A stretch of 64,000 nucleotides of DNA from Anaerohalosphaeraceae bacterium (GTDB lineage: Bacteria; Planctomycetota; Phycisphaerae; Sedimentisphaerales; Anaerohalosphaeraceae): positions 124,001-188,000 of the forward strand of contig DAOSUR010000003.1 in NCBI GenBank assembly GCA_035378985.1, read 5' to 3'. Positions 35,721-44,396 of the stretch are shown piece after piece. The notes below the pieces were generated by a model. The model was not told the origin of the DNA and ran no database searches. It worked only from the letters and a program-made list of their open reading frames with translations. Within the stretch, counting starts at the first letter, position 1; each line of letters begins with the position of its first letter. A program made the position numbers and the translations under genes.

Positions 35721-37112
35721 TCACTGTTCTTTGATTTTTTCTTTCCAATACTGAATTTGCGCTCGGGTATTTTGAAGACTGCCGGCGCCGAGCGTCTTGT
35801 AGTTCCTGCACACGCCGGCGGGGTCCAAAACCTCATACACATCCCTATCAATCACCCGGCAGACGGCCTGCATCTGCTCCAGAGCCAGCTGCGACAGTTT
35901 GACTTTGCCCTCTTTTTCGCACTGGGCCACGAGGGTCCCGACAATCCCGTGCGCCTCCCGGAACGGCATCCCCTTGCCGACAAGATACTCGGCCATCGCC
36001 GTTGCATCCAGAAAACCCTGGTCTAATCCATCGGCAATCTGCTTTGTCTGAAAAACCGTATGCTCAACAATCGCCCTCGCCATCTGCACGCAGGCCTCCG
36101 TTACATCGGCCGCCCGAAATACATGCAGCTTGTCCTCCTGCAGGTCCCGATTGTAGGCGGACGGCTGGGCCTTCAGAATCGTCAGCATCCCTACAAGGGC
36201 CCCATAGACTGAACCGGTCTTGCCTCGAATCAGCTCCAGCATATCCGGATTGCGTTTTTGCGGCATCATACTCGACGAGGTGCAGTAGGCATCCGCGATT
36301 CGGATAAAGCCGAACTCGGTTGTCGCAAACAGAATCCAGTCCTCCGCCAGTCGGGACAGATGGGCAGCAATCAAAGAGCAGCAGAAAATAAACTCCGCAC
36401 AAAAATCCCGATCCGAAACGGAATCAATACTGTTATAGGTAATGTCGGCAAAACCGAGCGACTTGGCCGTCATTTCCCGGTCCAGCGGGAGAGTTGAACC
36501 CGCCACGGCCCCGCTGCCCAGCGGACAGACATTCAGACGTGTGCGGCAGTCTTTCAGACGGCTCCAGTCCCTGGCCAGCATCTCCACAAAGCTGAGCAGA
36601 TACGCCCCAATCGTCACCGGCTGAGCCCGCTGCAGGTGCGTATAGGCGGGCATAATCTCCTGTGCATACTGCTCGGCCTGTTTGACCAGCGCCCGCTGCA
36701 GGTCCGTCAGATATGCCTGCAGGATCTCAATCTCATCGCGCATCCACAGCCGCAGGTCCGTTGCCACCTGGTCATTGCGGCTTCTTCCGGTGTGCAGCTT
36801 CTTACCCGCCTCGCCGATTTTGGCAATCAGCGCCGCCTCGACCGCCATATGAATATCCTCCTGCCGTTTGTCAAACACAAACCGGCCGGAGGCAATTTCC
36901 TCGGCAATCTCCAAAAGCCCCTTTTTGATGTCCGCCAACTCGGCCCGGGTAATCAGCCCCCGTGCGGCCAGCATTTCAGCATGCGCAATCGAACCGGCGA
37001 TATCGTGCTTATACAACCGCCTGTCAAACGACAGCGACTCGACAAAATCGACCGCCAGTTCATCCGGACCGCCCGAAAGCCGCTTTTCCCAGCTCTTTTC
37101 ACCTTGTGCCAT
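35721..37112 (-). CDS. argH: Argininosuccinate lyase
   Basis: 463 residues, the usual length. The fumarase/aspartase superfamily signature GSSMMPQKRNPD lies near residue 281, and HTGRSRNDQVATDLRLW and YTHLQRAQPVT carry other active-site residues including the catalytic His. It splits argininosuccinate into arginine and fumarate. A GGAGG ribosome site precedes the ATG. It runs just ahead of thiL on the same strand with a 26-base gap. Confidence 0.97.
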   Translation of the reverse strand: MAQGEKSWEKRLSGGPDELAVDFVESLSFDRRLYKHDIAGSIAHAEMLAARGLITRAELADIKKGLLEIAEEIASGRFVFDKRQEDIHMAVEAALIAKIGEAGKKLHTGRSRNDQVATDLRLWMRDEIEILQAYLTDLQRALVKQAEQYAQEIMPAYTHLQRAQPVTIGAYLLSFVEMLARDWSRLKDCRTRLNVCPLGSGAVAGSTLPLDREMTAKSLGFADITYNSIDSVSDRDFCAEFIFCCSLIAAHLSRLAEDWILFATTEFGFIRIADAYCTSSSMMPQKRNPDMLELIRGKTGSVYGALVGMLTILKAQPSAYNRDLQEDKLHVFRAADVTEACVQMARAIVEHTVFQTKQIADGLDQGFLDATAMAEYLVGKGMPFREAHGIVGTLVAQCEKEGKVKLSQLALEQMQAVCRVIDRDVYEVLDPAGVCRNYKTLGAGSLQNTRAQIQYWKEKIKEQ

Positions 37113-37199
37113 GGTCAGCCTCCAAACCGAATAAAAGACCTCTCGTGTCTATTTCGAAATCATAGACCGCCGCAGAAAAACTGTCAATTGAAGATTTGT

Positions 37200-38171
37200 T
37201 TACTCCTGTTGGTTTGATTCTGACGGGCAGCCGGCCGCCGACAGCTCCTCCTTCGGACGGGTCTTCCAGCGGCGGTGTATCCACCAGTACTGTGTCGGGT
37301 CTTTTCGGATAAACTCCTCCAGTGCCCGCGTATACTCCTGAGCCAGCCAGCCCAGCGGGTCCTCCTTATCCTGCCATTCCTGCGGAAGAATAATCCGGCT
37401 GCACTCCATCTCAAAGAAAAACCGGTTTCCCACCCGACGGCTGCCTCCAATCACCAACGGCAGGTTGTAGTGAATCGCCAGCAGGGGAATGCTCTTGTAG
37501 GAGCTGGCCTTGCGTCCGAAGAAATCCACAAAAATGCCCTTGCGTCCGGCGTCCTGGTCAGCAATAAAGCACAGCGTCGCCCCTTCTTTGACCAGCTGCT
37601 CCATCTGTTCAGAAGCCCCGAACTTATCGATAATCTTCTGCCCATGACGCTGACGAATGCCGTACAGATAGCGGTTGATGTAGGGATTATCCAGGGGCCG
37701 AGCGATGCTGTACACATTAAACCCCCACTGCCCGAGCATATACCCGATAATTTCAAAATTGCCGTAATGCCCTGTGGCCATCAGGAGCCCCTTTTTTTCC
37801 TGCATCATCCATTTTACACGCTCGATGTTCATCAGACGGGCATAATCAGGCCAGCGTTCCTTAACCACCAGCCGGGGCGTAAAAAACACATCCATCACCA
37901 GCATCACCAGATGCTCAAACGAACGCCGCCCCACCTCTTCATGCCAGCGCGAGTCTTTCTCCGGATACGCCGCCTGAAGATTCTCCAGGGCCCTCATCCG
38001 CCCGCGGTGATAGTGTTTCCAGAGCAAACGCCCTAAAAAACACGCCAGCTGTAAATTCCACTCAATCGGTAAGAAACCAAGAACAAAAAAGACAATCCGC
38101 AGGATCACATATCCCAACCAATCCAAAAACGGATTTCGTTCTTTTTTCTTCTTTTTTTTGCGTAAAAGCAC
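37200..38171 (-). CDS. LpxL/HtrB-family lysophospholipid (lipid A) acyltransferase
   Basis: 323 residues, GTG start with AGGAAA upstream. After a poly-lysine N-terminus (RKKKKKKERN) comes one membrane segment and the acyltransferase core: GHYGNFEIIGYM (an H-x4-E catalytic motif, the LpxL/HtrB form of HX4D/E), CFIADQDAGRKGIFVDFFG, and WWIHRRWKTRP near the C-terminus. It probably adds a secondary acyl chain to lipid A, implying LPS in this organism. Confidence 0.88.
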   Translation of the reverse strand: MLLRKKKKKKERNPFLDWLGYVILRIVFFVLGFLPIEWNLQLACFLGRLLWKHYHRGRMRALENLQAAYPEKDSRWHEEVGRRSFEHLVMLVMDVFFTPRLVVKERWPDYARLMNIERVKWMMQEKKGLLMATGHYGNFEIIGYMLGQWGFNVYSIARPLDNPYINRYLYGIRQRHGQKIIDKFGASEQMEQLVKEGATLCFIADQDAGRKGIFVDFFGRKASSYKSIPLLAIHYNLPLVIGGSRRVGNRFFFEMECSRIILPQEWQDKEDPLGWLAQEYTRALEEFIRKDPTQYWWIHRRWKTRPKEELSAAGCPSESNQQE

Positions 38172-38208
38172 AGCTTTTTCCTATCCCGACTCAAAAATAA
38201 CAAAAATT

Positions 38209-38238
38209 CTATTATTTCTACAGGACCCAAATTGTCAA
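38209..38238 (-). promoter_or_regulatory. Promoter of the LpxL-like gene
   Basis: Minus-strand TTGACA and TAATAG with 18-base spacing, about 40 bases before the GTG start. Confidence 0.55.
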
Positions 38239-38432
38239 GAATAGAGTGAAGCCATATATGGAAACATAGACCGTATTCAACTTGGGGATATTTTTCTTGG
38301 GTGATACTATTAGATGGAAATCCGCCGCATTTACGACACGCTGATGTGACCTGCCCATAGTCCAATAAAGCCGTTCAGCAGTCCCGAATGAGTAAACATC
38401 GGAATGGATAGAAAGGAGAAAAAAGAAGGTAC

Positions 38433-38506
38433 TGGGCGATACAGGATTCGAACCTGTGACCTTACGGGTGTGATCCGTACGCTCTAACCAGCTGAGCTAA
38501 TCGCCC
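38433..38506 (-). tRNA. tRNA-Val (CAC anticodon)
   Basis: Minus-strand 74-nt cloverleaf: acceptor GGGCGAT with ATCGCCC, D-arm GCTCAGCTGGTTAGAGC, anticodon stem TACGG/CCGTA with loop ATCACAC (anticodon CAC, reading GUG), T-arm ACAGGTTCGAATCCTGT. CCA is not encoded. Confidence 0.96.
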
Positions 38507-38519
38507 GGCCACATAAGCC

Positions 38520-38548
38520 AGTAAAACAGACAGTTTCCGGATTGTCAA
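38520..38548 (-). promoter_or_regulatory. Promoter of tRNA-Val
   Basis: Minus-strand TTGACA and TTTACT with exactly 17 bases between, 13 bases before the tRNA 5' end. Confidence 0.65.
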
Positions 38549-38767
38549 GCCCGTTTTCCCGCATGCTGGTATAATTCATAAATCTTTTAGAGGAAAGGAG
38601 ATAAGATTACATTGAAAGCCCGCTGAAATTTGGTTTTCTTTCCTCCTGCCAGCCCAAAAAAATTTTTTGTGAGTTCCGATAAAATAACATCTCTCTTCTG
38701 AAAATTCAGATTCTTCGGGTGAAATCAAGCGATATGAAAACGTCTTCGGCGTCTTGAACGGTTTTTC

Positions 38768-38776
38768 TGTTATAAT
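38768..38776 (+). promoter_or_regulatory. Extended -10 promoter (TGT-TATAAT)
   Basis: A perfect TATAAT with the upstream TG dinucleotide and no good -35, so an extended -10 promoter. It would drive the two small genes at 38893 and 39185. Confidence 0.6.
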
Positions 38777-38892
38777 ACGGATGATGGCTTTGGGGGAAAA
38801 AGAAGAGATAGAAAAAGCAAAAGTACCGGCCCAGTAACAAGCCAAACCGCTGGCTTCGGGGAAACCAACAAGGACCGTTTTGGGGGTGAACC
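38777..38892 (+). other. 5' leader of the small-gene operon, possibly structured
   Basis: Purine-rich leader of about 110 bases with a 6-bp stem AAGCCA/TGGCTT (near 38840-38857). An ATG only four bases after the -10 opens an 18-codon frame (MMALGEKEEIEKAKVPAQ) that could be leaderless, but coding status is unproven. No known riboswitch class is recognised. The remaining sequence between 38549 and 38767 holds nothing I can name. Confidence 0.35.
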
Positions 38893-39150
38893 ATGTTCGA
38901 ATCTAATTTTGAGAAAAAGTTTCAGGAATTGCTTAACGAGGTCGACCTGCCGCAGCCGCAAAAGGACAAACTGTTCCTGCTGGCTCGCCGAAATCGGGAG
39001 AATCATCAGAAACTCCAGGCCCAGTTCAGCAATCTTCAGCAGTCGCTGGATTATCTGCGGCTGGGCATAAAGTATCTGATATTTGATCTGGAGGCAACGC
39101 GGCGGGAAAATCAGGCGCTTCGGGAAAAACTGAATCAGGAAATGGAATGA
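38893..39150 (+). CDS. Small coiled-coil protein of unknown function
   Basis: 85 residues, preceded by GGGGGTG. It is highly charged with leucine-heptad character in residues 35-85 (LQQSLDYLRLGIKYLIFDLEAT), suggesting a coiled-coil dimer. No Cys, no signal peptide, no family recognised. Cotranscribed with the 48-residue secreted peptide gene and ended by a strong terminator. Confidence 0.6.
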   Translation: MFESNFEKKFQELLNEVDLPQPQKDKLFLLARRNRENHQKLQAQFSNLQQSLDYLRLGIKYLIFDLEATRRENQALREKLNQEME

Positions 39151-39184
39151 ATCTTTGTCAGTTTGAAGAAAAAGGAATCAATCG

Positions 39185-39331
39185 ATGAAAAGATGTCTCG
39201 GCTGGCTTTTTCTCGGTTTGGTAAACAGTCTTGTCCTCGGCATCCCGTCCGGCGCATCGGCAGCGCCGTCAGCGGCTACAACGCTGCTACTGAGCACGGG
39301 AGCGTTGCTTTTCGGCCTGCTGAAAAAATAG
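39185..39331 (+). CDS. 48-residue secreted peptide with C-terminal hydrophobic tail
   Basis: Starts at an ATG nine bases after AAGGA. Residues 1-26 look like a signal peptide (KRCLGWLFLGLVNSLVLG then SGASA cleavage). The rest is APSAATTLLL followed by STGALLFGLLKK, i.e. small residues, a hydrophobic segment and a basic end, similar in layout to a PEP-CTERM/VPLPA exosortase sorting tail. Almost nothing is left between the two signals. Its coding status rests on the ribosome site, the signal peptide pattern and the terminator after it. Confidence 0.55.
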   Translation: MKRCLGWLFLGLVNSLVLGIPSGASAAPSAATTLLLSTGALLFGLLKK

Positions 39332-39369
39332 TCCTCTTCCTCTCTCCACCTTAATTGGATGGAAAGCGC

Positions 39370-39405
39370 GGCAGGGAGCTGCAACGGCTCCCTGCCTTCT
39401 TTTTT
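39370..39405 (+). terminator. Rho-independent terminator
   Basis: A perfect 10-bp stem GGCAGGGAGC/GCTCCCTGCC with a 7-base loop followed by TTCTTTTTT, ending the small-gene operon. Confidence 0.92.
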
Positions 39406-39413
39406 GAAATTAA

Positions 39414-39450
39414 AAAGGGACGACCTGACAAACGATCAGGGCATCCCTTT
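39414..39450 (-). terminator. Terminator of the hydrogenase-receiver operon
   Basis: On the minus strand AAAGGGA pairs with TCCCTTT and CCTGA with TCAGG around a 7-base loop with a small internal loop, followed by a T-run. It lies about 40 bases after the response-regulator stop. Confidence 0.7.
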
Positions 39451-39487
39451 GAAAGGAGGAGATGTTCAGAACATTGAAAAGCGTTTG

Positions 39488-39871
39488 TTACCGAATATAG
39501 TCCGCTACGGCCTTCAGAAGGGTCTCCGGCTTAATCGGTTTTTCCAATACTTCCTTGACAGGCAGCCATGTCTGATCGGGCTCAAAGCTGAACGGCAGAT
39601 TCATTTCCCGCCGCACTCCCGTCACCATCACAACCGGTGTACCTTTCACTCCCTCCAATTCGTTGAGTTTGCGGGCCACATTGAATCCCTCATCCTTGGT
39701 TGTCATCATCACATCCAGAATAATCAGGTTGGGTTTTTCTTTTTTAGCAGCTTCGACCCCGTCCTTTCCGTTTGCGGCTGAAACCACCTCATATCCGCGG
39801 GCTTCCAGCAGATTTTCAACGCTTTCCACAAAATCCGCATCATCATCGATAATCAGTACTTTTTTCGCCAT
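39488..39871 (-). CDS. Single-domain response regulator (CheY-like receiver)
   Basis: 127 residues or slightly fewer from the ATG at 39871, which has GGGAGA upstream; the frame upstream of it lies in hndA. A receiver domain only: acidic pocket IIDDDAD, phosphoacceptor in LIILDVMM, Thr of VMVTG and the Lys of LEKPIKPE. There is no output domain. As the last gene of the operon with a histidine kinase five genes upstream, it is the likely phosphorylation partner; what it acts on is unknown. Confidence 0.9.
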   Translation of the reverse strand: MAKKVLIIDDDADFVESVENLLEARGYEVVSAANGKDGVEAAKKEKPNLIILDVMMTTKDEGFNVARKLNELEGVKGTPVVMVTGVRREMNLPFSFEPDQTWLPVKEVLEKPIKPETLLKAVADYIR

Positions 39872-39899
39872 GTGCAGTCTCCCTTTTTCAACGGTTTTC

Positions 39900-40436
39900 T
39901 CAAGGTTTCCCACGTCGAGTTTCCGCCCCGACAGCCGATTTTTCCTCTGCGGCGGCCTTGCGATACTGGTTAATTATATCAACTGTTTTTTTACTATCCA
40001 GTTGTCCGTAAATCTTTTCGTCAATCATCATCACCGGTGCTATGCCGCAGGCTCCAAGACATCTCGCCTCCTGAAGGGTAAACAAACCGTCCGATGTTGT
40101 TTTCCCGACTTCGACTCCCAGTTCTTTTTTCAAAGTTTCCAGAACGGAAGCGGCGCCTTTTACATAACAAGCCGTTCCCATGCAGACACTGACTACGTGC
40201 CGCCCGATTGGCTCCAGATTAAAGTAATGATAAAAGGTTGCTACCCCCCAAATATGAGCCGTAGGGATCTCGAGTGTCTGTGCCACCTCATCCATCATCT
40301 CGCGGGGCAGATAGCCGAAAACCTCCTGAACCTTATGCAGAATCCCAATCAGGTGAGATTCCGGATGAGCATCATTTCGAGCCGCCTGCATGGCTTCCCG
40401 AATCGCCTGAAGTTTTTCCGTCTGATTCTGAGTCAT
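39900..40436 (-). CDS. hndA: [FeFe] hydrogenase NuoE-like subunit (HndA/HydC)
   Basis: 178 residues of the NADH dehydrogenase 24-kDa (NuoE) family. The helical N-terminal part has VQEVFGYLPREMMDEVA, and the thioredoxin-like domain carries the four [2Fe-2S] Cys in SVCMGTACYVKGA and EARCLGACGIAPV. It passes electrons within a multimeric NAD(P)-linked hydrogenase. Its start overlaps the hndD stop as ATGA. I use Hnd names by arrangement; NADH versus NADP specificity is not shown. Confidence 0.9.
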   Translation of the reverse strand: MTQNQTEKLQAIREAMQAARNDAHPESHLIGILHKVQEVFGYLPREMMDEVAQTLEIPTAHIWGVATFYHYFNLEPIGRHVVSVCMGTACYVKGAASVLETLKKELGVEVGKTTSDGLFTLQEARCLGACGIAPVMMIDEKIYGQLDSKKTVDIINQYRKAAAEEKSAVGAETRRGKP

Positions 40437-42223
40437 TTTGAATCTCCCGACAAGGTGCGTTCATTTCGTGGAATAATGCCGACCGGTGTCTTGGCCTTGT
40501 AGTGGGTATGCAGATACTGATGAGACACCGGACTAAGCGGACTCTGGAGAAATTCCTTATACAGTTTCTGGACATCCGGGTTGTCATGGCTTCGCCGGAT
40601 GGTCTTGGCCTTATCCAGGTCATAAAGGGCCTGCGCCCTTTTCCGCAGATTTTCATCATCCAGAGGGATAGAATTAATCTGGGCATAGGGTTGGCCTCCG
40701 CCGCCGACACAGCCGCCCGGACAGCCCATAATCTCGATGAAGTGATACCGAGACGGGTCTTGCCGGACCCGCTCCAGAAGCCGGCAGGCATTGCCCAGGC
40801 CGTGGGCGACGGCCACCCGGATTTCCTTGCCGTCCATGACGATGCTGCCCTCTTTGATGCCCTTGAGCCCCCGAACGGCCTCTACCTCAATATCTACAAG
40901 GGTCTCGCCGGTATACAGTTCATAGGCCGTTCGAATGGCGGCTTCCATTACCCCGCCGGTAGCCCCGAAAATGGCCCCGGCACCGCTGGAAATTCCGAGC
41001 GGATGGTCCGGCTCCTCGGGCTGAATATTGACCAAATCAATTCCGGCGGACTTAATCATCCAGGCAGCCTCACGGGTCGTTACGACAATGTCAACCCCCC
41101 GCATCCCGTCAAACATCAGTTCGGGCCGGGCGGCCTCATATTTCTTGGCCGTGCAGCACATCACGGCTACACTGAGGATTTTGCGAGGGTCAATCTTTTT
41201 CTTCTTGGCAAAATAGGTTTTGGTAACCGCCCCCTGCATCGACATCGGCGACTTGCAGGTCGAGACGTTCGGAATCAGGTCCGGATAAAACTGTTCCAGA
41301 CATTTCATCCAGGCGCTGGAGCAGGAAGTAATCATCGGCAGGACACCGCCGCTCTGAAGCCGTTCGAGAAATTCGCTGGCCTCTTCCATGATCGTCAGAT
41401 CCGCCGCAAACTGGGTGTCAAACACATAATCGAAACCGAGTTTGCGAAGGGATGCAATCAGCTGCCCTTCCATATTCAGACCGGGCTCCAGACCGAATGC
41501 TTCTCCGATGGCTGCCCGCACGGACGGAGCAAACTGAACCACCTTCACCAGATTCGGATCGTTAAGTTTTTCAAAAAGCTCCTGCGTATAATTCTTTTCC
41601 AGAAACGCCGCCGTCGGGCAGACGTTAATGCACTGACCGCAGGCGGTACAGACGCTTTCGCCCATCGGCATGTTGTAGGCCGGCATGACAACCGTATGAA
41701 AACCGCGGTGGGCCTGGGTGAGATTATGGACCTGCTGAATCTCCGAACACATCCGCACGCAGCGCCCGCACAGAATGCACTTTTCGGGGTCCCGAATGAC
41801 GGCCTCGCTGGACAGGTCTTTTTCATAGCGTTTGCGTTCACCCTCAAAATGCCGGGCCCGGATCCCCATTGACGCCGCCAGACGCTGAAGCTCACAGTTG
41901 CCGTCACGTTCACAGGTGTGACAATCCTGCGGATGGTTATCGAGAATCAACTCAATAATATCTCGTCGGGCTGTCCGCAGGGCTTGCGTATTCGTGCGGA
42001 TTTTCATTCCGTCGCTGACGGGAAAGGCACAGGAGGCCACATAGTTCTTCATTCCTTCCACTTCCACGATGCAAACCCGGCAAGCCCCTTCAATGGACAG
42101 CTTCGGATGATAGCACAGACGAGGGATATGAAACCCAAGTTTGTCGGCCGCCTGCATAATTGTTTGGTTCGGCTCAACCTGATAGGGCTTATCGTTAATC
42201 GTAATCGTAATCAATCGGCTCAT
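40433..42223 (-). CDS. hndD: [FeFe] hydrogenase catalytic subunit (HndD/HydA)
   Basis: 596 residues from the ATG at 42223 with GAGGAA five bases upstream. Domains: plant-type [2Fe-2S] (CRVC near 48-51), His-ligated [4Fe-4S] (HPQDCHTCERDGNCELQ), two [4Fe-4S] (CILCGRCVRMC, CTACGQCINVCP), then the H-cluster domain with L1 TSCSSAW (299-305), L2 MCCTAKK (355-361) and L3 IMGCPGGCVGGGGQP (498 on), SSGAGAIFGATGGVMEAA, and a C-terminal small-subunit-like HQYLHTHY. L1 and L2 differ from textbook TSCCPxW and MPCxxK. It catalyses H2 formation or oxidation, probably electron-bifurcating with NAD(P)H and ferredoxin. Confidence 0.95.
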   Translation of the reverse strand: MSRLITITINDKPYQVEPNQTIMQAADKLGFHIPRLCYHPKLSIEGACRVCIVEVEGMKNYVASCAFPVSDGMKIRTNTQALRTARRDIIELILDNHPQDCHTCERDGNCELQRLAASMGIRARHFEGERKRYEKDLSSEAVIRDPEKCILCGRCVRMCSEIQQVHNLTQAHRGFHTVVMPAYNMPMGESVCTACGQCINVCPTAAFLEKNYTQELFEKLNDPNLVKVVQFAPSVRAAIGEAFGLEPGLNMEGQLIASLRKLGFDYVFDTQFAADLTIMEEASEFLERLQSGGVLPMITSCSSAWMKCLEQFYPDLIPNVSTCKSPMSMQGAVTKTYFAKKKKIDPRKILSVAVMCCTAKKYEAARPELMFDGMRGVDIVVTTREAAWMIKSAGIDLVNIQPEEPDHPLGISSGAGAIFGATGGVMEAAIRTAYELYTGETLVDIEVEAVRGLKGIKEGSIVMDGKEIRVAVAHGLGNACRLLERVRQDPSRYHFIEIMGCPGGCVGGGGQPYAQINSIPLDDENLRKRAQALYDLDKAKTIRRSHDNPDVQKLYKEFLQSPLSPVSHQYLHTHYKAKTPVGIIPRNERTLSGDSK

Positions 42224-42231
42224 TGGATTCC

Positions 42232-44025
42232 TCACACTTTGGCAATGGCGTTAAACTTGCATGCATCATAGCATTGTCCGCATTTGATGCAGAGATTCGG
42301 ATTGATGCTGTGTTTTTCCTTTCGATTTCCGGATACGGCATTGACCGGACAGACCCGTTTGCAGGCACCGCAGCCGACACAATTGTCCTGTACTACAAAA
42401 GACAGGAGTGCGGTGCATTCGTGTGCACGGCATTTTTTCTGATGAATATGCTCTTCGTACTCCTCCCGGAAGTTTCGAATGGTGCTGAGCACCGGATTGG
42501 GGGCAGACTGGCCAAGTCCGCACAGCGAGGCCTTCTGAATCATCGTGCCCAGCCGCTCCAGTTTTTCGATATCCCCGGGTTTGCCCTGCCCGCGGGTGAT
42601 TCGGGTCAGGATTTCGAGCATCCGCTTGGTTCCCTCCCGGCACGGGGTGCATTTTCCGCAGGATTCATCCTGAGTGAACTCGACAAAGAACCGGGCCATT
42701 CGAACCATGCAGGAATCTTCATCAATCACAATCATCCCGCCGGAGCCCATAATCGAACCGGCCTTTGCAAGGGATTCATAATCAATCTGTGTATCCAGAT
42801 ACTTTTCCGGGAGGCATCCGCCGCTCGGACCGCCCGTCTGAACGGCCTTGAATTTTTTGCCGTTGGGGATGCCGCCGCCGATTCCGAAAATAATATCCCG
42901 CAGCGTCGTCCCCATCGGAACTTCCACCAGTCCCGTATTGCGAACCTTGCCGGCCAGCGCAAAGACCTTGGTACCCTTACTGGTTGCCGTGCCGATGCGG
43001 CTGAACCAATCGGCCCCGTCAATAATAATCACCGGAATATTCGCCCACGTTTCGACGTTGTTAATTAACGTCGGCTTGCCGAACAAGCCGCTGACAGACG
43101 GATACGGCGGGCGCGGACGAGGCATACCGCGGGCCCCTTCTATCGAGTGAATCAGAGCCGTCTCTTCTCCGCAGACAAAGGCGCCGGCTCCCAGGCAAAT
43201 CCGAATATCGAAGGAAAAGTCCGTTCCGAGAATTCGCTCGCCGAGAAATCCTTCCCGCCGGGCATCTTCAATCGCCTTTTTCAAACGCTGAACAGCCAGC
43301 GGATATTCAGCACGGATATAAATAATCCCCTGACGGGACCCGATTGCATAACCGCCGATAATCATCCCTTCCAGCACCGTATGCGGGTCTCCTTCAATCG
43401 CGCTGCGGTCCATAAAGGCCCCGGGGTCACCTTCATCGGCGTTGCAAATGACATATTTTTCAGGGTCGGACTGTTTGGCGGTGTATTCCCATTTGAGTCC
43501 TGTAGGGAATCCCGCACCGCCGCGTCCGCGCAGGCCGCTTTTCTTGACCTCTTCAATCACCTGCTGCGGCGTCATCTCCGTTAGCACTTTTGCCAGGGCC
43601 TCGTACCCCCGCATCGCCAGATAGTCATCAATCTTTTCCGGGTCAATGACGCCGCAGTTGCGCAGCGCAATCCGCATCTGACGGCCGAAAAACTCCGAAT
43701 CCCCGAAGATCCGGAAAAAGCGATTGTATAAATGGTCCTCCTGAATAATCAGGCGGGAAACCGGCTTGCCGTTGATTAGATGTTCCTGAACAATCTCCGG
43801 TGCGTCTTCGGAACGGAGGTTTCCATACAGAATATAACCCGGATTCACAATGAGGATGGGCCCTTTCGTGCACATCCCTAAGCAGCCGCTCAGATGAATT
43901 TGGACATTCTGCTGAATCTGATGCCGCCGAAGTTCTTCCTCAAAAAGCTGACGAAACTCTCTCGCATGATTTTTCAGGCATCCGGAGCCGTCGCAAAAAG
44001 TCAGTTTATATTGCTTGTCTGCCAC
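42232..44025 (-). CDS. hndC: [FeFe] hydrogenase NuoF-like flavoprotein subunit (HndC/HydB)
   Basis: 597 residues: N-terminal thioredoxin-like [2Fe-2S] domain (CDGSGCLKN, CLGMC), NuoF core with the glycine-rich RGRGGAGFPTGLKW (NADH) and NADEGDPGAFMDR (FMN) motifs, the C-terminal [4Fe-4S] motif ESCGKCTPCREGTKRM, and a fused two-cluster ferredoxin (CVGCGACKRVCP, CIKCGQCYDAC). This fusion is typical of HydB/HndC in bifurcating hydrogenases, where FMN exchanges electrons with NAD(P)H. Sits between hndB and hndD with short gaps. Confidence 0.94.
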   Translation of the reverse strand: MADKQYKLTFCDGSGCLKNHAREFRQLFEEELRRHQIQQNVQIHLSGCLGMCTKGPILIVNPGYILYGNLRSEDAPEIVQEHLINGKPVSRLIIQEDHLYNRFFRIFGDSEFFGRQMRIALRNCGVIDPEKIDDYLAMRGYEALAKVLTEMTPQQVIEEVKKSGLRGRGGAGFPTGLKWEYTAKQSDPEKYVICNADEGDPGAFMDRSAIEGDPHTVLEGMIIGGYAIGSRQGIIYIRAEYPLAVQRLKKAIEDARREGFLGERILGTDFSFDIRICLGAGAFVCGEETALIHSIEGARGMPRPRPPYPSVSGLFGKPTLINNVETWANIPVIIIDGADWFSRIGTATSKGTKVFALAGKVRNTGLVEVPMGTTLRDIIFGIGGGIPNGKKFKAVQTGGPSGGCLPEKYLDTQIDYESLAKAGSIMGSGGMIVIDEDSCMVRMARFFVEFTQDESCGKCTPCREGTKRMLEILTRITRGQGKPGDIEKLERLGTMIQKASLCGLGQSAPNPVLSTIRNFREEYEEHIHQKKCRAHECTALLSFVVQDNCVGCGACKRVCPVNAVSGNRKEKHSINPNLCIKCGQCYDACKFNAIAKV

Positions 44026-44040
44026 AACAGGTCCCTTTCC

Positions 44041-44394
44041 CTAAATCACCCATTCCTGAATTACTTCTCCCTTTTTCAGATGCCGCTCGATGATTTCGCG
44101 GGCTCGTTCAGGGGTTACCAGACCGTATTTGACGGGAATCTTGCCTTCCTCAACCACCTCTACCGTGGGCTCCAGATTGCATCGGCCTGCACATCCCTTC
44201 TGGCTCAGATATACATCGGTTAATCCTTTGGCGATCGCATCCTGAAAGACCGCCATCACTTCCTTGGAGCCGGCGGCGATTTCGCAGGTAGCCATCCCGA
44301 CATAAACGCGCTTGGTGGACAGATACCCTTTGCTGATGATTCGATTGACCGCTTCGGCCCGTTTTTTTCTGATCAAATCCATCGGTGTAACCAA
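44041..44394 (-). CDS. hndB: Thioredoxin-like [2Fe-2S] subunit (HndB-like)
   Basis: 117 residues. YVGMATCEIAAGSKEVMAVF and QKGCAGRCNLEP give three Cys in the positions of a thioredoxin-like ferredoxin, as in HndB of NADP-reducing hydrogenase operons. An accessory electron carrier of the complex. Two bases separate it from the histidine-kinase stop and 15 from hndC. Confidence 0.85.
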   Translation of the reverse strand: MVTPMDLIRKKRAEAVNRIISKGYLSTKRVYVGMATCEIAAGSKEVMAVFQDAIAKGLTDVYLSQKGCAGRCNLEPTVEVVEEGKIPVKYGLVTPERAREIIERHLKKGEVIQEWVI

Positions 44395-44396
44395 AG

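Noticed and set aside
40502..41872. 456-codon plus-strand frame opposite the [FeFe] hydrogenase subunit
   Set aside because: Shadow of hndD, which carries all Fe-S and H-cluster motifs.
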